A DNA stretch of 64,000 nt from Acidobacteriota bacterium (lineage in GTDB: Bacteria; Acidobacteriota; Vicinamibacteria; Vicinamibacterales; Fen-181), in assembly GCA_017883185.1 (NCBI GenBank), contig JADGOB010000001.1, positions 1 through 64,000 on the forward strand, read 5' to 3'. A program made the position numbers and the translations under genes. Numbering within the stretch: position 1 is the stretch's first letter; each line of letters starts with the position of its first letter. The notes under the pieces were generated by a model, which saw only the letters and a program-made list of their open reading frames with translations, was not told the origin of the DNA and searched no databases. Shown here piece by piece: positions 1-7,917 of this stretch.

Positions 1-285
1 ACACTGGAACCAAGCCTTGTTCTGACTGAAGTGCGTCGGCCCCGAAGTAATCCCCTCATGAGTGATTTCATCGTACTCGGCGGTGTCGCATGTGAGAACG
101 ATATCCTGGAATGTAATCCGGACATGCCCGCTCGCCTTATAGCGCGTGCCCTCTTTGTGGTACTCGTCGGCCGTCAGTACGATTTTGCCGTCTTTGTAGG
201 GAATCTCCGCACGCGGCGGAAGATCTTGCGCCGGCTCCTGGGCCTTCTGGGAAGCGGCAGACGAAGAAGACGTGTCTCTCATCAT
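1..285 (-). CDS. LptA/OstA-like protein, 5' part only (runs off window)
   Basis: Reading the minus strand from ATG-ATG at 285/282 gives an uninterrupted frame to the window edge (about 95 codons) with no stop, so only the N-terminal part is present. After a short Ser/Ala/Gln-rich stretch it reads like an OstA/LptA beta-jellyroll module: GKIVLTADEY, then YKASGHVRITF and LTCDTAEYDE, the alternating pattern seen in periplasmic LPS-transport proteins. Proteins of this family carry LPS across the periplasm. There is no obvious signal peptide in the visible part, which is odd for a periplasmic protein; the real start could be different, or this could be a cytoplasmic-side OstA-like domain. The family call rests on sequence pattern only. 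Confidence 0.6.
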   Translation of the reverse strand, partial: MMRDTSSSSAASQKAQEPAQDLPPRAEIPYKDGKIVLTADEYHKEGTRYKASGHVRITFQDIVLTCDTAEYDEITHEGITSGPTHFSQNKAWFQC

Positions 286-317
286 TCCAGGCCGAAGCGA
301 CGCGCCCCAACGGCCGC

Positions 318-408
318 GTTCGCGAGGAAAACCACCGGTGATGGTATCCCGAGACGGTCGCGAGCGGCAACTGCCGCGGCCGGCTTGGGCATCATCCCTT
401 GGATCGAA
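318..408 (+). pseudogene. Degenerate copy of the selA promoter and first codons
   Basis: Hand alignment without gaps to 3063-3153 gives 73 identical bases of 91 (about 80 percent). The matched part at the intact locus covers the extended -10 element (TGGTATCCT there, TGGTATCCC here), the leader and the first eleven selA codons. In this copy the start codon ATG is GCG, yet the following codons still read G-IIP-x-IE as in selA. Similarity ends abruptly after 408. It lies between the LptA-like gene and the radical SAM gene, so the radical SAM gene is flanked by two direct copies of the selA 5' end about 2.75 kb apart. Confidence 0.75.
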
Positions 409-477
409 GAAAACAGTCCCCAAGCCCTCGGGCCACAAACGAGGTGAGAATGTGGACGGCTGCCGGTTCTCCTCACG

Positions 478-882
478 TCAGGAAAGTGCGCGAACCAGCC
501 GATAGTACAGCCGCGCGGGTTTTCCTCCGAGGAGCCGGTTCAGTTTTCCGAGCGTGCGGACGCGGTCTGGCAGCCACCGCTCCCGGGTCCGCTGTGCATG
601 GAGGTGCCGCTGGACGATGGGACACCCGGTGCTTTCGAGACAGTAGGGACTGAGCCGACCGCGCGCAAGATGCTTCCGGATCTCCTGCAGTGCTGGCGCA
701 TTCCACGCGCGCTCGAAGTCCTCCATCGGGGCAATCGGCTTCGACCCGTGACAGCATGGAAGAATGCCACGCCGCAGGATGTAGTAGCTCTCCCACGGTT
801 CGTGACAGAGGCATTCGCTCGTCGTGCCCAGTTCCTCCGCCGCCAAACGCTCCTCCACACCAACGCGGTTCAGTAGTCCCAT
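478..882 (-). CDS. SPASM domain, C-terminal part of the split radical SAM protein
   Basis: This 134-residue frame is exactly in phase with the upstream radical SAM gene and begins one codon after that gene's UGA stop (TGA-CCG-ATG). It carries a SPASM-type pattern: C-x-C-x-x-P-W-E-S, then G-x-L-P-C-C-H-G, a W-N-x-P-x-x-Q-x-I-R segment and a final Y-C-L-x-S-x-x-C-P-I-V. In known SPASM proteins these Cys residues bind auxiliary 4Fe-4S clusters next to the radical SAM core. The ATG at 882 follows GGGTGA, which could act as a weak ribosome site, so reinitiation after the stop is possible. Otherwise this is the 3' half of a gene broken by a nonsense mutation. Confidence 0.7.
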   Translation of the reverse strand: MGLLNRVGVEERLAAEELGTTSECLCHEPWESYYILRRGILPCCHGSKPIAPMEDFERAWNAPALQEIRKHLARGRLSPYCLESTGCPIVQRHLHAQRTRERWLPDRVRTLGKLNRLLGGKPARLYYRLVRALS

Positions 883-885
883 CGG

Positions 886-3015
886 TCACCCGCGGTCCGG
901 GCTGGTCGTTGACGTTCCAATCCCGCCGAAATCGGTCTTCCCGAAGTCGAACTGCGTCCTGACCGGCACCAGGTAGCGGTCCGACAGTCGCCTGCAGTCT
1001 CCGACAAGCTGGCCGAGGTCGTCCGGGCCCAGGTGTTCCTGCGCGTAGACATAGCGATAGCCGCCCCGTTGCGTGTCGACATGAGACTCCTCCATCAGGA
1101 GCGGACGCAGCACCAGCGCATCGGCATCAACGAGCCTGCACAGCCTGAAGTAGGCCTCGAGGTCGGGCCAGTTGACCCTCATCGGAATGAACACCATGTT
1201 CACCCGAGGCCAGCCGCCCGCCAACTGGCGGGCCTCCCTAAGGAACAAGAGGCCGGTAAGGATCTCGTGCCAGCGTTCATTGCGCAGCCGCGCGTAGGTC
1301 TCCGGCGTCGCGGCGTCGAGCGAGACATAGAGGTGCACGGGTTTGCCGGCGAGGGCCTGCACGGTTCGCGCCGTGAAGGCCTGTCCGTTGGTCGACAGTT
1401 CGATGGTCTTTCGATGCCGTGCCACGAGTTCGAGGATCTGCTCCAGGCGTGGATGCAGGAGCGGTTCGCCAAACGAGCAGTTCACCAACGATTCTGCGCC
1501 CGCAAACAGTCTCCCATACGATTCGAGCGTGCGATCATCGATGATCGCGTCGGTATTTCCGCCCTCGAGTTCCTTCATCCAGTCCCAGGGACAGTAGACA
1601 CACGCCGGCTTGATGTTGCACTTGCCGAAGAGATCGATGCCGAGCGTCGATGGCAGCGACGACAGCACGGTCGCCCCACTCAGCAGCTCGCGCTGGCTTC
1701 GTGTGCGGTTCTCCTGGATGAACACTGCCCGCGCGTGCCTCTCCTCGTCGTCGTGGAACTCGAGCAGGCCGACCCGGATGCCCAGGTCGCGAGGGTCCGA
1801 AGAGTGGCTGGCGTACGGCGTCAGCTTCTTGAGGCGCATCGTCAGCACGACGTCCCGGCCGCGCGCGCCAAGAGCGAGGTTGTAGTCGTTCCACCCCTTC
1901 ATCAGCGTCCACTCGGCGACAACCTGTCCGTCCGCGAGGATCGTCAGTTCCTGCGCCATGTTCTTGAAGGCGGAGAAGATCGGCATGACGCAGAACTGGC
2001 CGGGCCGCGCGTGCGCCGCGATCCGGAGGCGGCCTTCCAGTTTCATCCATCGAAACCGACCGGCTTCGCCCGACTCGATGGCGTGCCAGCCATCGCCCTC
2101 GATCGGCAGGTCGTGCACCGCGTGCGGTGATGGAACCGGGGAGGTCGCCACCGGTTCCGAGGGCGATTGTGACCGCCCGCTTTCCCTGTGGAAGCGCCCG
2201 ACGAAGTCGTGGCGTCGCCGATCGGGGTGGACATCGAGCTCGCCGACGGCGACGCCGAGTTCGCGGGGATCCGCCGGATGCCATGAGCCCGGAGCCAGGC
2301 GGTTGAGACTGAACGTCAGCTCCAGGAAGGTCCGATCGTCCACCGCGGAGGGAGGGACGGTCTCCAACTCGAATCCGTAGATGTGCCAGCCGTGCCTCAG
2401 GGGGATCTCGGCCACGGCACGACACGCTGTGGATACCTTCAGCACCTGTTCGGCGGTTTCGCCTGGCGTGAAGATCGGAACCTCGGCGAAGCCACCGCGC
2501 CGAAGGAGGATGGGCGGCAGGAACAGTCGCGCCGCGGCGCGCATCCACCGGAAGGGGAAGTACTCGTGGCGCTCCCACTGGTACCAGCCCTCGGCATCGA
2601 CGCTGGTGCTGGTCCACTCGGGTGAGAAGACATCGATGGCCCGGACCTTCATGCCGAGGGCGCGCGGGTCGCCCGGTACGGTGAAGGTCCGGTCGAGCGC
2701 CAGCACGACATCGAGCGGGTCGGTGCACTCGACTGGAAAGACGCGGTCGGCGACGTCAGAACCGATCGTCGCGCTCCCGACGAGCATGCCGTTGACCGAT
2801 ACGGACAGCTGGGGCGCCGTCACGTCGGCGCGCCACAGGCCGCCGGCAATTCTCACCAGGCCGGTCCCGCTGATGCCGAGGCCGGCGACACGACAGCGCG
2901 CCTCGCGCCCCATCCACCGAAAGGGTCCCGCGCCGTCCTGCTCCTCGCCGTACCAGCCTTCGCCGTAGTCCAACGAGATTCCGCTCCCGGCCGTCGTGTT
3001 CATCGTCCGGGTCAT
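886..3015 (-). CDS. Radical SAM protein with three N-terminal beta-domain repeats
   Basis: 709 residues. Residues about 12-132, 136-265 and 303-424 are three copies of one domain. Each opens with G-W-(Y/H) and an F-R-W-M motif and closes with D-P-R-x-L-G-x-x-V-x-x-(I/L)-(D/E). They look like beta-sandwich modules of the kind found in glycan-related proteins (inference). The radical SAM core begins near 455, with C466-x5-C472-x2-C475 followed by PWDWM as the 4Fe-4S/SAM site. The spacing CX5CX2C differs from the usual CX3CX2C. The frame ends in UGA, but a matching SPASM domain continues in the same frame at 882-478, so the natural product is probably about 845 residues. A perfect TATAAT -10 (3046-3041) and GAAAGGGAAAG before the ATG support the start. 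Substrate unknown. Confidence 0.85.
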   Translation of the reverse strand: MTRTMNTTAGSGISLDYGEGWYGEEQDGAGPFRWMGREARCRVAGLGISGTGLVRIAGGLWRADVTAPQLSVSVNGMLVGSATIGSDVADRVFPVECTDPLDVVLALDRTFTVPGDPRALGMKVRAIDVFSPEWTSTSVDAEGWYQWERHEYFPFRWMRAAARLFLPPILLRRGGFAEVPIFTPGETAEQVLKVSTACRAVAEIPLRHGWHIYGFELETVPPSAVDDRTFLELTFSLNRLAPGSWHPADPRELGVAVGELDVHPDRRRHDFVGRFHRESGRSQSPSEPVATSPVPSPHAVHDLPIEGDGWHAIESGEAGRFRWMKLEGRLRIAAHARPGQFCVMPIFSAFKNMAQELTILADGQVVAEWTLMKGWNDYNLALGARGRDVVLTMRLKKLTPYASHSSDPRDLGIRVGLLEFHDDEERHARAVFIQENRTRSQRELLSGATVLSSLPSTLGIDLFGKCNIKPACVYCPWDWMKELEGGNTDAIIDDRTLESYGRLFAGAESLVNCSFGEPLLHPRLEQILELVARHRKTIELSTNGQAFTARTVQALAGKPVHLYVSLDAATPETYARLRNERWHEILTGLLFLREARQLAGGWPRVNMVFIPMRVNWPDLEAYFRLCRLVDADALVLRPLLMEESHVDTQRGGYRYVYAQEHLGPDDLGQLVGDCRRLSDRYLVPVRTQFDFGKTDFGGIGTSTTSPDRG

Positions 3016-3040
3016 CTTTCCCTTTCGTCATCGTCGCGGC

Positions 3041-3046
3041 ATTATA
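3041..3046 (-). promoter_or_regulatory. -10 element of the radical SAM gene
   Basis: Minus-strand TATAAT, a perfect sigma-70 -10 box. It would place the transcript start near 3034, about 19 bases before the ATG at 3015. The hexamer 17 bases upstream (TGCGAA, 3069-3064) is a poor -35. The element lies within the region that separates this gene from the divergent selA. Confidence 0.55.
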
Positions 3047-3086
3047 TGCGCCTTCCGCGGGTGTTCGCAGGGAAGACCTCCGGTGG

Positions 3087-3095
3087 TGGTATCCT
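3087..3095 (+). promoter_or_regulatory. Extended -10 promoter of selA
   Basis: TGG-TATCCT is an extended -10 (TGN immediately before the hexamer). It predicts a start near 3102 and a leader of about 19 bases to the ATG at 3121. The same element survives in the degenerate copy at 342-350. No good -35 is present, which is usual for extended -10 promoters. Confidence 0.45.
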
Positions 3096-3120
3096 GAGAC
3101 CGCCGAGAGCGGCAGCTGCC

Positions 3121-4542
3121 ATGACCGACTTCCGCATCATCCCCTCGATCGAACACCTGCGCCAGCGCGAGGCCGTCCGCGCGCTCGAGCGCGACTTCGG
3201 CCGCAACGCCATCGTGGACGCCCTTCGCACGGCTGCCGGGCAGGTCCGGGTGCGGCTGGCCGCCGGCCCGTCTCGGGACAGCGCGCCCGTCCCGACCGAT
3301 CCCGATTCGGCGGCGATCCTGATCGAGGAGGAGGCGCGCGCGCTGCTTCACCACGCCGGTCGGCCGTCGCTGCGGCGAGTGATCAATGCCACGGGCGTCA
3401 TCGTCCACACCAACCTCGGCCGTTCTCCACTGCCGGACGCGGCGATCGATCGAGTGCGAAGCCTCGCGGGCTCGTACTCGAACCTCGAGTACGACATCGA
3501 CGGCGGCGGCCGCGGCAACCGCGACACTCATGCGGAAGCGCTCCTGACGCGGTTGCTCGGGGTGGAGGCCGCCGTGGTGGTCAACAACAACGCGGCGGCC
3601 ACGCTCCTGATGCTCGCCGCCCTCGCGTCCGGCCGGGAAGTGATCGTGTCGCGGGGGGAGCTGGTGGAGATCGGCGGGGGCTTCCGCGTGCCGGACATCA
3701 TGGCCCAGTCGGGCGCCCGGCTCCGCGAGGTGGGCACCACCAATCGCACCCGGGTGGACGATTACCGCTCGGCCATCGGGCCGGACACCGCCCTCCTGCT
3801 CAGGGTCCACCGGTCGAACTTCCGCATCGAGGGGTTCACCGAGCAGCCAGCGCTCGAGGAACTGGTCAGCCTTGGGCGCGAGCGCGGCATCCCGGTGGCG
3901 GAGGACATCGGAAGTGGTTACCTGGGGCTGCCTGGCGAGGTCGGCGGCGCCAGCCTCGACCAGCGGCTCGCGGGCGAGCCTCGGGTGCAGGCCAGCGTCG
4001 CCGCGGGACTCGATATCGTCTGCTTCAGCGGCGACAAGTTGCTAGGTGGGCCGCAGGCCGGCATCATCGCGGGACGGCGCGACCTCGTCGCACGGGTGAG
4101 GCGCCATCCCTTGATGCGGGCCCTCCGGGTGGACAAGCTGACCTACGCCGCCCTCGAAGGGACGTTGGGCGAGTACGCGTCCGGCCGGGCCAGCCGGACG
4201 ATTCCAATCCTGCAGATGATTCTCGCCACGCCGGAAACGATTGGCTCGAGGGCGAGCCGCGTGATCGACCGCCTGCAGGAGAGCGACGTGCTCGACGCGG
4301 AGATCCTCCCCGGCCAGTCAACGGTCGGCGGCGGCACGACGCCGGGCCTCGAACTCCCCACGCGCGTGATCGCGCTCGGTCATCGCACGAAGAGCGCTGA
4401 CTGGCTGGATGGCTGGCTGCGGCGGCAGGAACCCGCGATTGTCGGGCGGATCGAGAACGACCGCCTGCTGCTCGACTTGAGAACCGTGCTCCTGGCGGAG
4501 GACGACCAGCTGGCCGTCACGCTGGAGCGCGTGCCGGCGTAG
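3121..4542 (+). CDS. selA: L-seryl-tRNA(Sec) selenium transferase
   Basis: 473 residues, normal for bacterial SelA. The enzyme converts seryl-tRNA(Sec) to selenocysteinyl-tRNA(Sec) with selenophosphate in the cytoplasm, using pyridoxal phosphate. Family marks are RRVINATGVIVHTNLGRSPL, the N-L-E-Y-D segment, NNNAAA and the PLP-lysine motif SGDKLLGGPQAG. I chose ATG 3121 over an in-frame ATG at 3046 because the upstream codons lie in the promoter region and the family starts near this Met. No selB, selC or selD is visible in the window, so the rest of the selenocysteine machinery must be elsewhere if it exists. The gene is divergent from the radical SAM gene with its in-frame UGA. Confidence 0.95.
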   Translation: MTDFRIIPSIEHLRQREAVRALERDFGRNAIVDALRTAAGQVRVRLAAGPSRDSAPVPTDPDSAAILIEEEARALLHHAGRPSLRRVINATGVIVHTNLGRSPLPDAAIDRVRSLAGSYSNLEYDIDGGGRGNRDTHAEALLTRLLGVEAAVVVNNNAAATLLMLAALASGREVIVSRGELVEIGGGFRVPDIMAQSGARLREVGTTNRTRVDDYRSAIGPDTALLLRVHRSNFRIEGFTEQPALEELVSLGRERGIPVAEDIGSGYLGLPGEVGGASLDQRLAGEPRVQASVAAGLDIVCFSGDKLLGGPQAGIIAGRRDLVARVRRHPLMRALRVDKLTYAALEGTLGEYASGRASRTIPILQMILATPETIGSRASRVIDRLQESDVLDAEILPGQSTVGGGTTPGLELPTRVIALGHRTKSADWLDGWLRRQEPAIVGRIENDRLLLDLRTVLLAEDDQLAVTLERVPA

Positions 4543-4564
4543 CTGGGCCGCGGGTCTGCTATGG

Positions 4565-4768
4565 TCACCTCGCGCTGCGGCCCGGCGAGGCGTCCGATAC
4601 CCGCGGCGTGCCGGCGCTCACCACGTAGCCTGGCTGGTGGAGCGATTCCCGGCACCCTGCAGCCGGCTCGTCGATGATGTGGAGCGTCCGCCCGTCGTAG
4701 GTCTCGTAGACACCGACGAAACAACGGCAAGGAAGCGACTGGCTTTGCAGGACGCGAAGTATCCGCAT
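4565..4768 (-). CDS. Small cysteine-containing protein, function unknown
   Basis: 67 residues. The ATG at 4768 is preceded by AGGAAGG, a strong ribosome site though close to the start. The body reads P-C14-R-C16-F-V-G-V-Y-E-T-Y-D-G-R-T and then I-I-D-E-x-A-A-G-C39, with a low-complexity tail. The residue mix and the good ribosome site make it look translated. A longer frame opens at 4828 but has no start signal. It is convergent with selA (22 bases apart) and lies about 80 bases downstream of nuoN on the same strand. The C-x-C plus third Cys could bind a metal, but I do not recognise the family. Confidence 0.55.
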   Translation of the reverse strand: MRILRVLQSQSLPCRCFVGVYETYDGRTLHIIDEPAAGCRESLHQPGYVVSAGTPRVSDASPGRSAR

Positions 4769-4846
4769 GGACCTTCCTGCAGCAATAGACCGTCGCGTGC
4801 AGGAAAAGTAAAAAACAGCCGTAACCATCTCAGCCCTGGCAGATAT

Positions 4847-6286
4847 CTAGAACAGGCTTCCAACCGAGCGTGCGGCGAGCTCGAGCAGCGGCGCCGGCAG
4901 GATCCCCAGATAGAACGTGACGATGAGCGTCGCGGCCAGCGTCAGGACGGCCGCCCGCGACGGTTCGGGCGATGACGGCGCGTCGCCCGGCTCCGCCATG
5001 TACATCATCACGATGACGCGGAGGTAGAAGAAGATCGACACGACGCTCGTCAGCACGCCGATGATGGCGAGGCCGTAGTCGCCCGAGCGAACGGCCGCGT
5101 TGAAGATGTACCACTTCCCGACGAACCCGGCGGTTGGCGGGATTCCGCCGAGCGATAACAGCAGCACGGCGAAGACTGCAGCCAGCGCCGGGTGGCGGTT
5201 CGAGAGCCCTGCCATGCTGGCGAGGTCGTCGTTCGCGCGGTCGCGCGTCGCGAGCAGCCCGATCACCGCGAACGCTCCCAGGTTGGTGACGCCGTAGACG
5301 AGCAGGTAGAACAGGATCGCACCGCGACCCACATCATTGGACGCGGCCAGCCCGATCAGGATGTAGCCGGCGTGAGCAATGCTGGAGTAGGCCAGCATCC
5401 GCTTGAGGTTCGTCTGCGCCACGCCGACAACCGTCCCGAGGATCATCGTGATGGCCGCCATCACCCAGATCACCGGGAGCCAGGCGGCGCGCAGCGGCTC
5501 GAACGCCGTGACCATCACGCGGACGAACGCGGCAAACGCTGCTGCCTTGACGCCCGTGGACATGAAGCCCGCCACGATCGTCGGCGCACCCTCGTAGGCG
5601 TCCGGCGTCCACATGTGGAACGGGACGGCCGACACCTTGAAACCGAACCCGACGAGCAGGAGCCCGACTGCGACAAGCGCCAGCGTCGGATGGCTGGCCG
5701 CCTCGCCGGCGAGCGCGCTCCCGACACCGTCGAGCTTCGTGGTGTGCGCGATACCGTAGACGAACGCCAGGCCGTAGAGGAAGAAGGCGCTCGAGAACCC
5801 GCCGAGGATGAAGTACTTGAAGGCCCCTTCCACCGACGCTTCCGCACCCCGCCTGATCGCGGTCAGCACGTACACCGCCAGCGACATCACCTCCAGCGCG
5901 AGGAAGATCACCAGCAGGTCGGTGGCCATGGCCATCAGCATCATGCCGGCGAGCGCGAACAGGGTGAGCGCGTAGTACTCGCCCCCCGGCAACTGGTCCC
6001 GCTCCACCATCCTCGGTGACAGCAGCATCGTCATCACTCCGATCACCACGAGGATCATGACGACGAAGAGCCCGAAGGTGTCGGCTGCCACGACGCCGAA
6101 GCCGGTGGCGTGGCGGCCCCACAGCAGCACGGTGCTGATGCCGGCGCCCGCCAGGCCGACGAGGCCCAGGCCGCTGATCGGGATGCGCTCGCCCGGTTCG
6201 CGGAACGCCTCGGCCAGCATGGCCGCGATGCCGGCAGCCATGACGCACAGGATGGGAACGATGGCGACGATGGAAGACGATGACAT
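4847..6286 (-). CDS. nuoN: NADH-quinone oxidoreductase subunit N
   Basis: 479 residues, a multi-spanning antiporter-like subunit of the Complex I membrane arm that takes part in proton translocation. Supporting sequence includes LKRMLAYSSIAHAGY, the conserved Lys-helix segment of the Mrp-antiporter fold, and PTAGFVGKWYIF, typical of NuoN. It is the last gene of the nuo operon and starts two bases after the nuoM stop. Right after its TAG stop comes a 23-nt segment that also follows the stop of the unrelated gene at 44540-45106 (21 of 23 identical). No clear terminator hairpin was found; a T-run lies about 40 bases past the stop. Confidence 0.96.
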   Translation of the reverse strand: MSSSSIVAIVPILCVMAAGIAAMLAEAFREPGERIPISGLGLVGLAGAGISTVLLWGRHATGFGVVAADTFGLFVVMILVVIGVMTMLLSPRMVERDQLPGGEYYALTLFALAGMMLMAMATDLLVIFLALEVMSLAVYVLTAIRRGAEASVEGAFKYFILGGFSSAFFLYGLAFVYGIAHTTKLDGVGSALAGEAASHPTLALVAVGLLLVGFGFKVSAVPFHMWTPDAYEGAPTIVAGFMSTGVKAAAFAAFVRVMVTAFEPLRAAWLPVIWVMAAITMILGTVVGVAQTNLKRMLAYSSIAHAGYILIGLAASNDVGRGAILFYLLVYGVTNLGAFAVIGLLATRDRANDDLASMAGLSNRHPALAAVFAVLLLSLGGIPPTAGFVGKWYIFNAAVRSGDYGLAIIGVLTSVVSIFFYLRVIVMMYMAEPGDAPSSPEPSRAAVLTLAATLIVTFYLGILPAPLLELAARSVGSLF

Positions 6287-6287
6287 G

Positions 6288-7862
6288 TCAGTTCTTTACC
6301 CTGACGTCGGCCGGCACCGTGGCGCGAAGCGTTACGTCCGTACGCCCGGCGGCCGGCGCACGCGCCACGGCTTCGCGGCTCACCCGCTGGAGCAGGCGAT
6401 CGACGGATGGCTGCATCGGACGGAGGAAGATGCCGGGCAGCACGCCCATGAAGATGGCCATGGCGACCATGGGGATGATCACCCACCGCTCGCGGACGGT
6501 CAGGTCCGGCAGGGACCGGTTCTCGTCATGGGTGACCGGCCCGTAGTTCACCCGCTGGAACATCCACAGCATGTAGACGGCCGAGAGGATGACGCCGCTG
6601 GCGGCGAACGCCGCGTATCGCGGATCCCAGCGGAAGGCGCCGAGCAGGATCAGGAATTCTCCGACGAAGCCGTTCAGGCCCGGCAACCCGATCGACGACA
6701 GCGTCATCAGCAGGAACACGGCGACCAGCCGCGGCGTGACGGCCTTCAGGCCGCCGAACTCGGCGATCTGCCTCGTGTGCCGGCGGTCGGACAGCATGCC
6801 GACGATGAGGAACAGGCCGCCGGTGCTGATGCCGTGATTCAGCATCTGATAAATCGCGCCCTGCATCCCCTGCACGTTCAGCGCGCAGATGCCCAGCACG
6901 ACGAAGCCCATGTGGCTGACGCTCGAGTAGGCCACCAGCTTCTTCAGGTCCGGCTGGACCATCGCCACGAGGGCGCCGTAGACAATCCCGATGACGGCCA
7001 GCAGCGCGAGCGCCGGCGCGAAGAACGCGGCGGCTGACGGGAAGAGCGGGAAGGCAAACCGCACCAGGCCGTAGGTGCCCATCTTCAGCAGGACACCGGC
7101 CAGGATGACCGAGCCCGCGGTCGGCGCCTCGACGTGCGCGTCGGGCAGCCACGTATGGAAGGGGAACAGCGGCACCTTGATCGCGAACGCCAGGGTGAAG
7201 GCCAGGAAGAACCAGAACTCGTACTGCCACGGGAGGCGGAGATCGTAGAGCTTCAGCAGGTCGAAGCTGTAGCCGGTGCCGGTGATCGAGTTGTGCATCC
7301 AGGCGAGGCCGATGATCGCGAGGAGCATCAGCACGCTGCCGGCGGCGGTGAAGAGGATGAACTTGACGGCCGCGTAGATCCGCCGGTCGTAGCCCCAGAC
7401 CCCGATCAGGAAGTACATCGGGATGAGCATCGCGTCCCAGAATATGTAGAAGAGAAACAGGTCGAGAGAGACGAAGACGCCCAGCATCGCGCTCTCGAGG
7501 ACGAGCAGGAAGGCGGAGAACTCCTTCACCTTCTTGTGCACCGATTCCCAGGACGACAGGAGGGCCACCGGCGTCAGGACCCCGGTGAGCACCAGCAGAA
7601 ACAGGCTGATGCCGTCCACGCCGACGAAATACTGGACGCCGAACGAGGGAATCCAGTCGTGGCGCTCGACGAACTGGAAGTCGGCGCAACTCGGGTCGAA
7701 GCGGCTCCAGAGCAGGAGCGTGGCCGCGAACACCAGCAGCGACGCGGCCAGGGCCGTCCAGCGGATGACCGCGTCGCGCCGGCCGTCGCGGTTCTCGATG
7801 AGCAGCAGCAGCAGCGCGCCGACGAGCGGAAGGAAAACGATGGTTGTCAGCACCGGAAACAT
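6288..7862 (-). CDS. nuoM: NADH-quinone oxidoreductase subunit M
   Basis: About 524 residues, an antiporter-like membrane-arm subunit that forms a proton channel. Motifs: LPDAHVEAPTAGSVILAG and LKKLVAYSSVSHMGFV, both standard for NuoM, plus INGFVGE-like LNGFVGEFL near residue 410. I prefer ATG 7862; GTG-GTG codons at 7868/7865 are in-frame alternatives and there is no clear ribosome site. About 55 bases separate it from the nuoL stop, and that gap holds a short GC-rich inverted repeat. Operon position between nuoL and nuoN is standard. Confidence 0.96.
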   Translation of the reverse strand: MFPVLTTIVFLPLVGALLLLLIENRDGRRDAVIRWTALAASLLVFAATLLLWSRFDPSCADFQFVERHDWIPSFGVQYFVGVDGISLFLLVLTGVLTPVALLSSWESVHKKVKEFSAFLLVLESAMLGVFVSLDLFLFYIFWDAMLIPMYFLIGVWGYDRRIYAAVKFILFTAAGSVLMLLAIIGLAWMHNSITGTGYSFDLLKLYDLRLPWQYEFWFFLAFTLAFAIKVPLFPFHTWLPDAHVEAPTAGSVILAGVLLKMGTYGLVRFAFPLFPSAAAFFAPALALLAVIGIVYGALVAMVQPDLKKLVAYSSVSHMGFVVLGICALNVQGMQGAIYQMLNHGISTGGLFLIVGMLSDRRHTRQIAEFGGLKAVTPRLVAVFLLMTLSSIGLPGLNGFVGEFLILLGAFRWDPRYAAFAASGVILSAVYMLWMFQRVNYGPVTHDENRSLPDLTVRERWVIIPMVAMAIFMGVLPGIFLRPMQPSVDRLLQRVSREAVARAPAAGRTDVTLRATVPADVRVKN

Positions 7863-7917
7863 CACCACTTCGAGAACGGGAGGTTGCGCCGGCGTGGCAG
7901 GCCGCCCGCGGGCCGCG

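Noticed and set aside
829..888. Selenocysteine insertion at the UGA of the radical SAM gene
   Set aside because: Not accepted as the call: the bases after UGA give only a weak 5-bp pairing (ACCGA/TTGGT), no typical bSECIS loop, and the site is not a position where Cys is expected. Kept only as one option in the findings.
4543..4846. tRNA-Sec (selC) near selA
   Set aside because: No acceptor stem or T-loop sequence of the expected type was found here or elsewhere in the window.
4803..4846. Intrinsic terminator after nuoN
   Set aside because: A T-run exists on the minus strand, but no stem of useful length directly precedes it.
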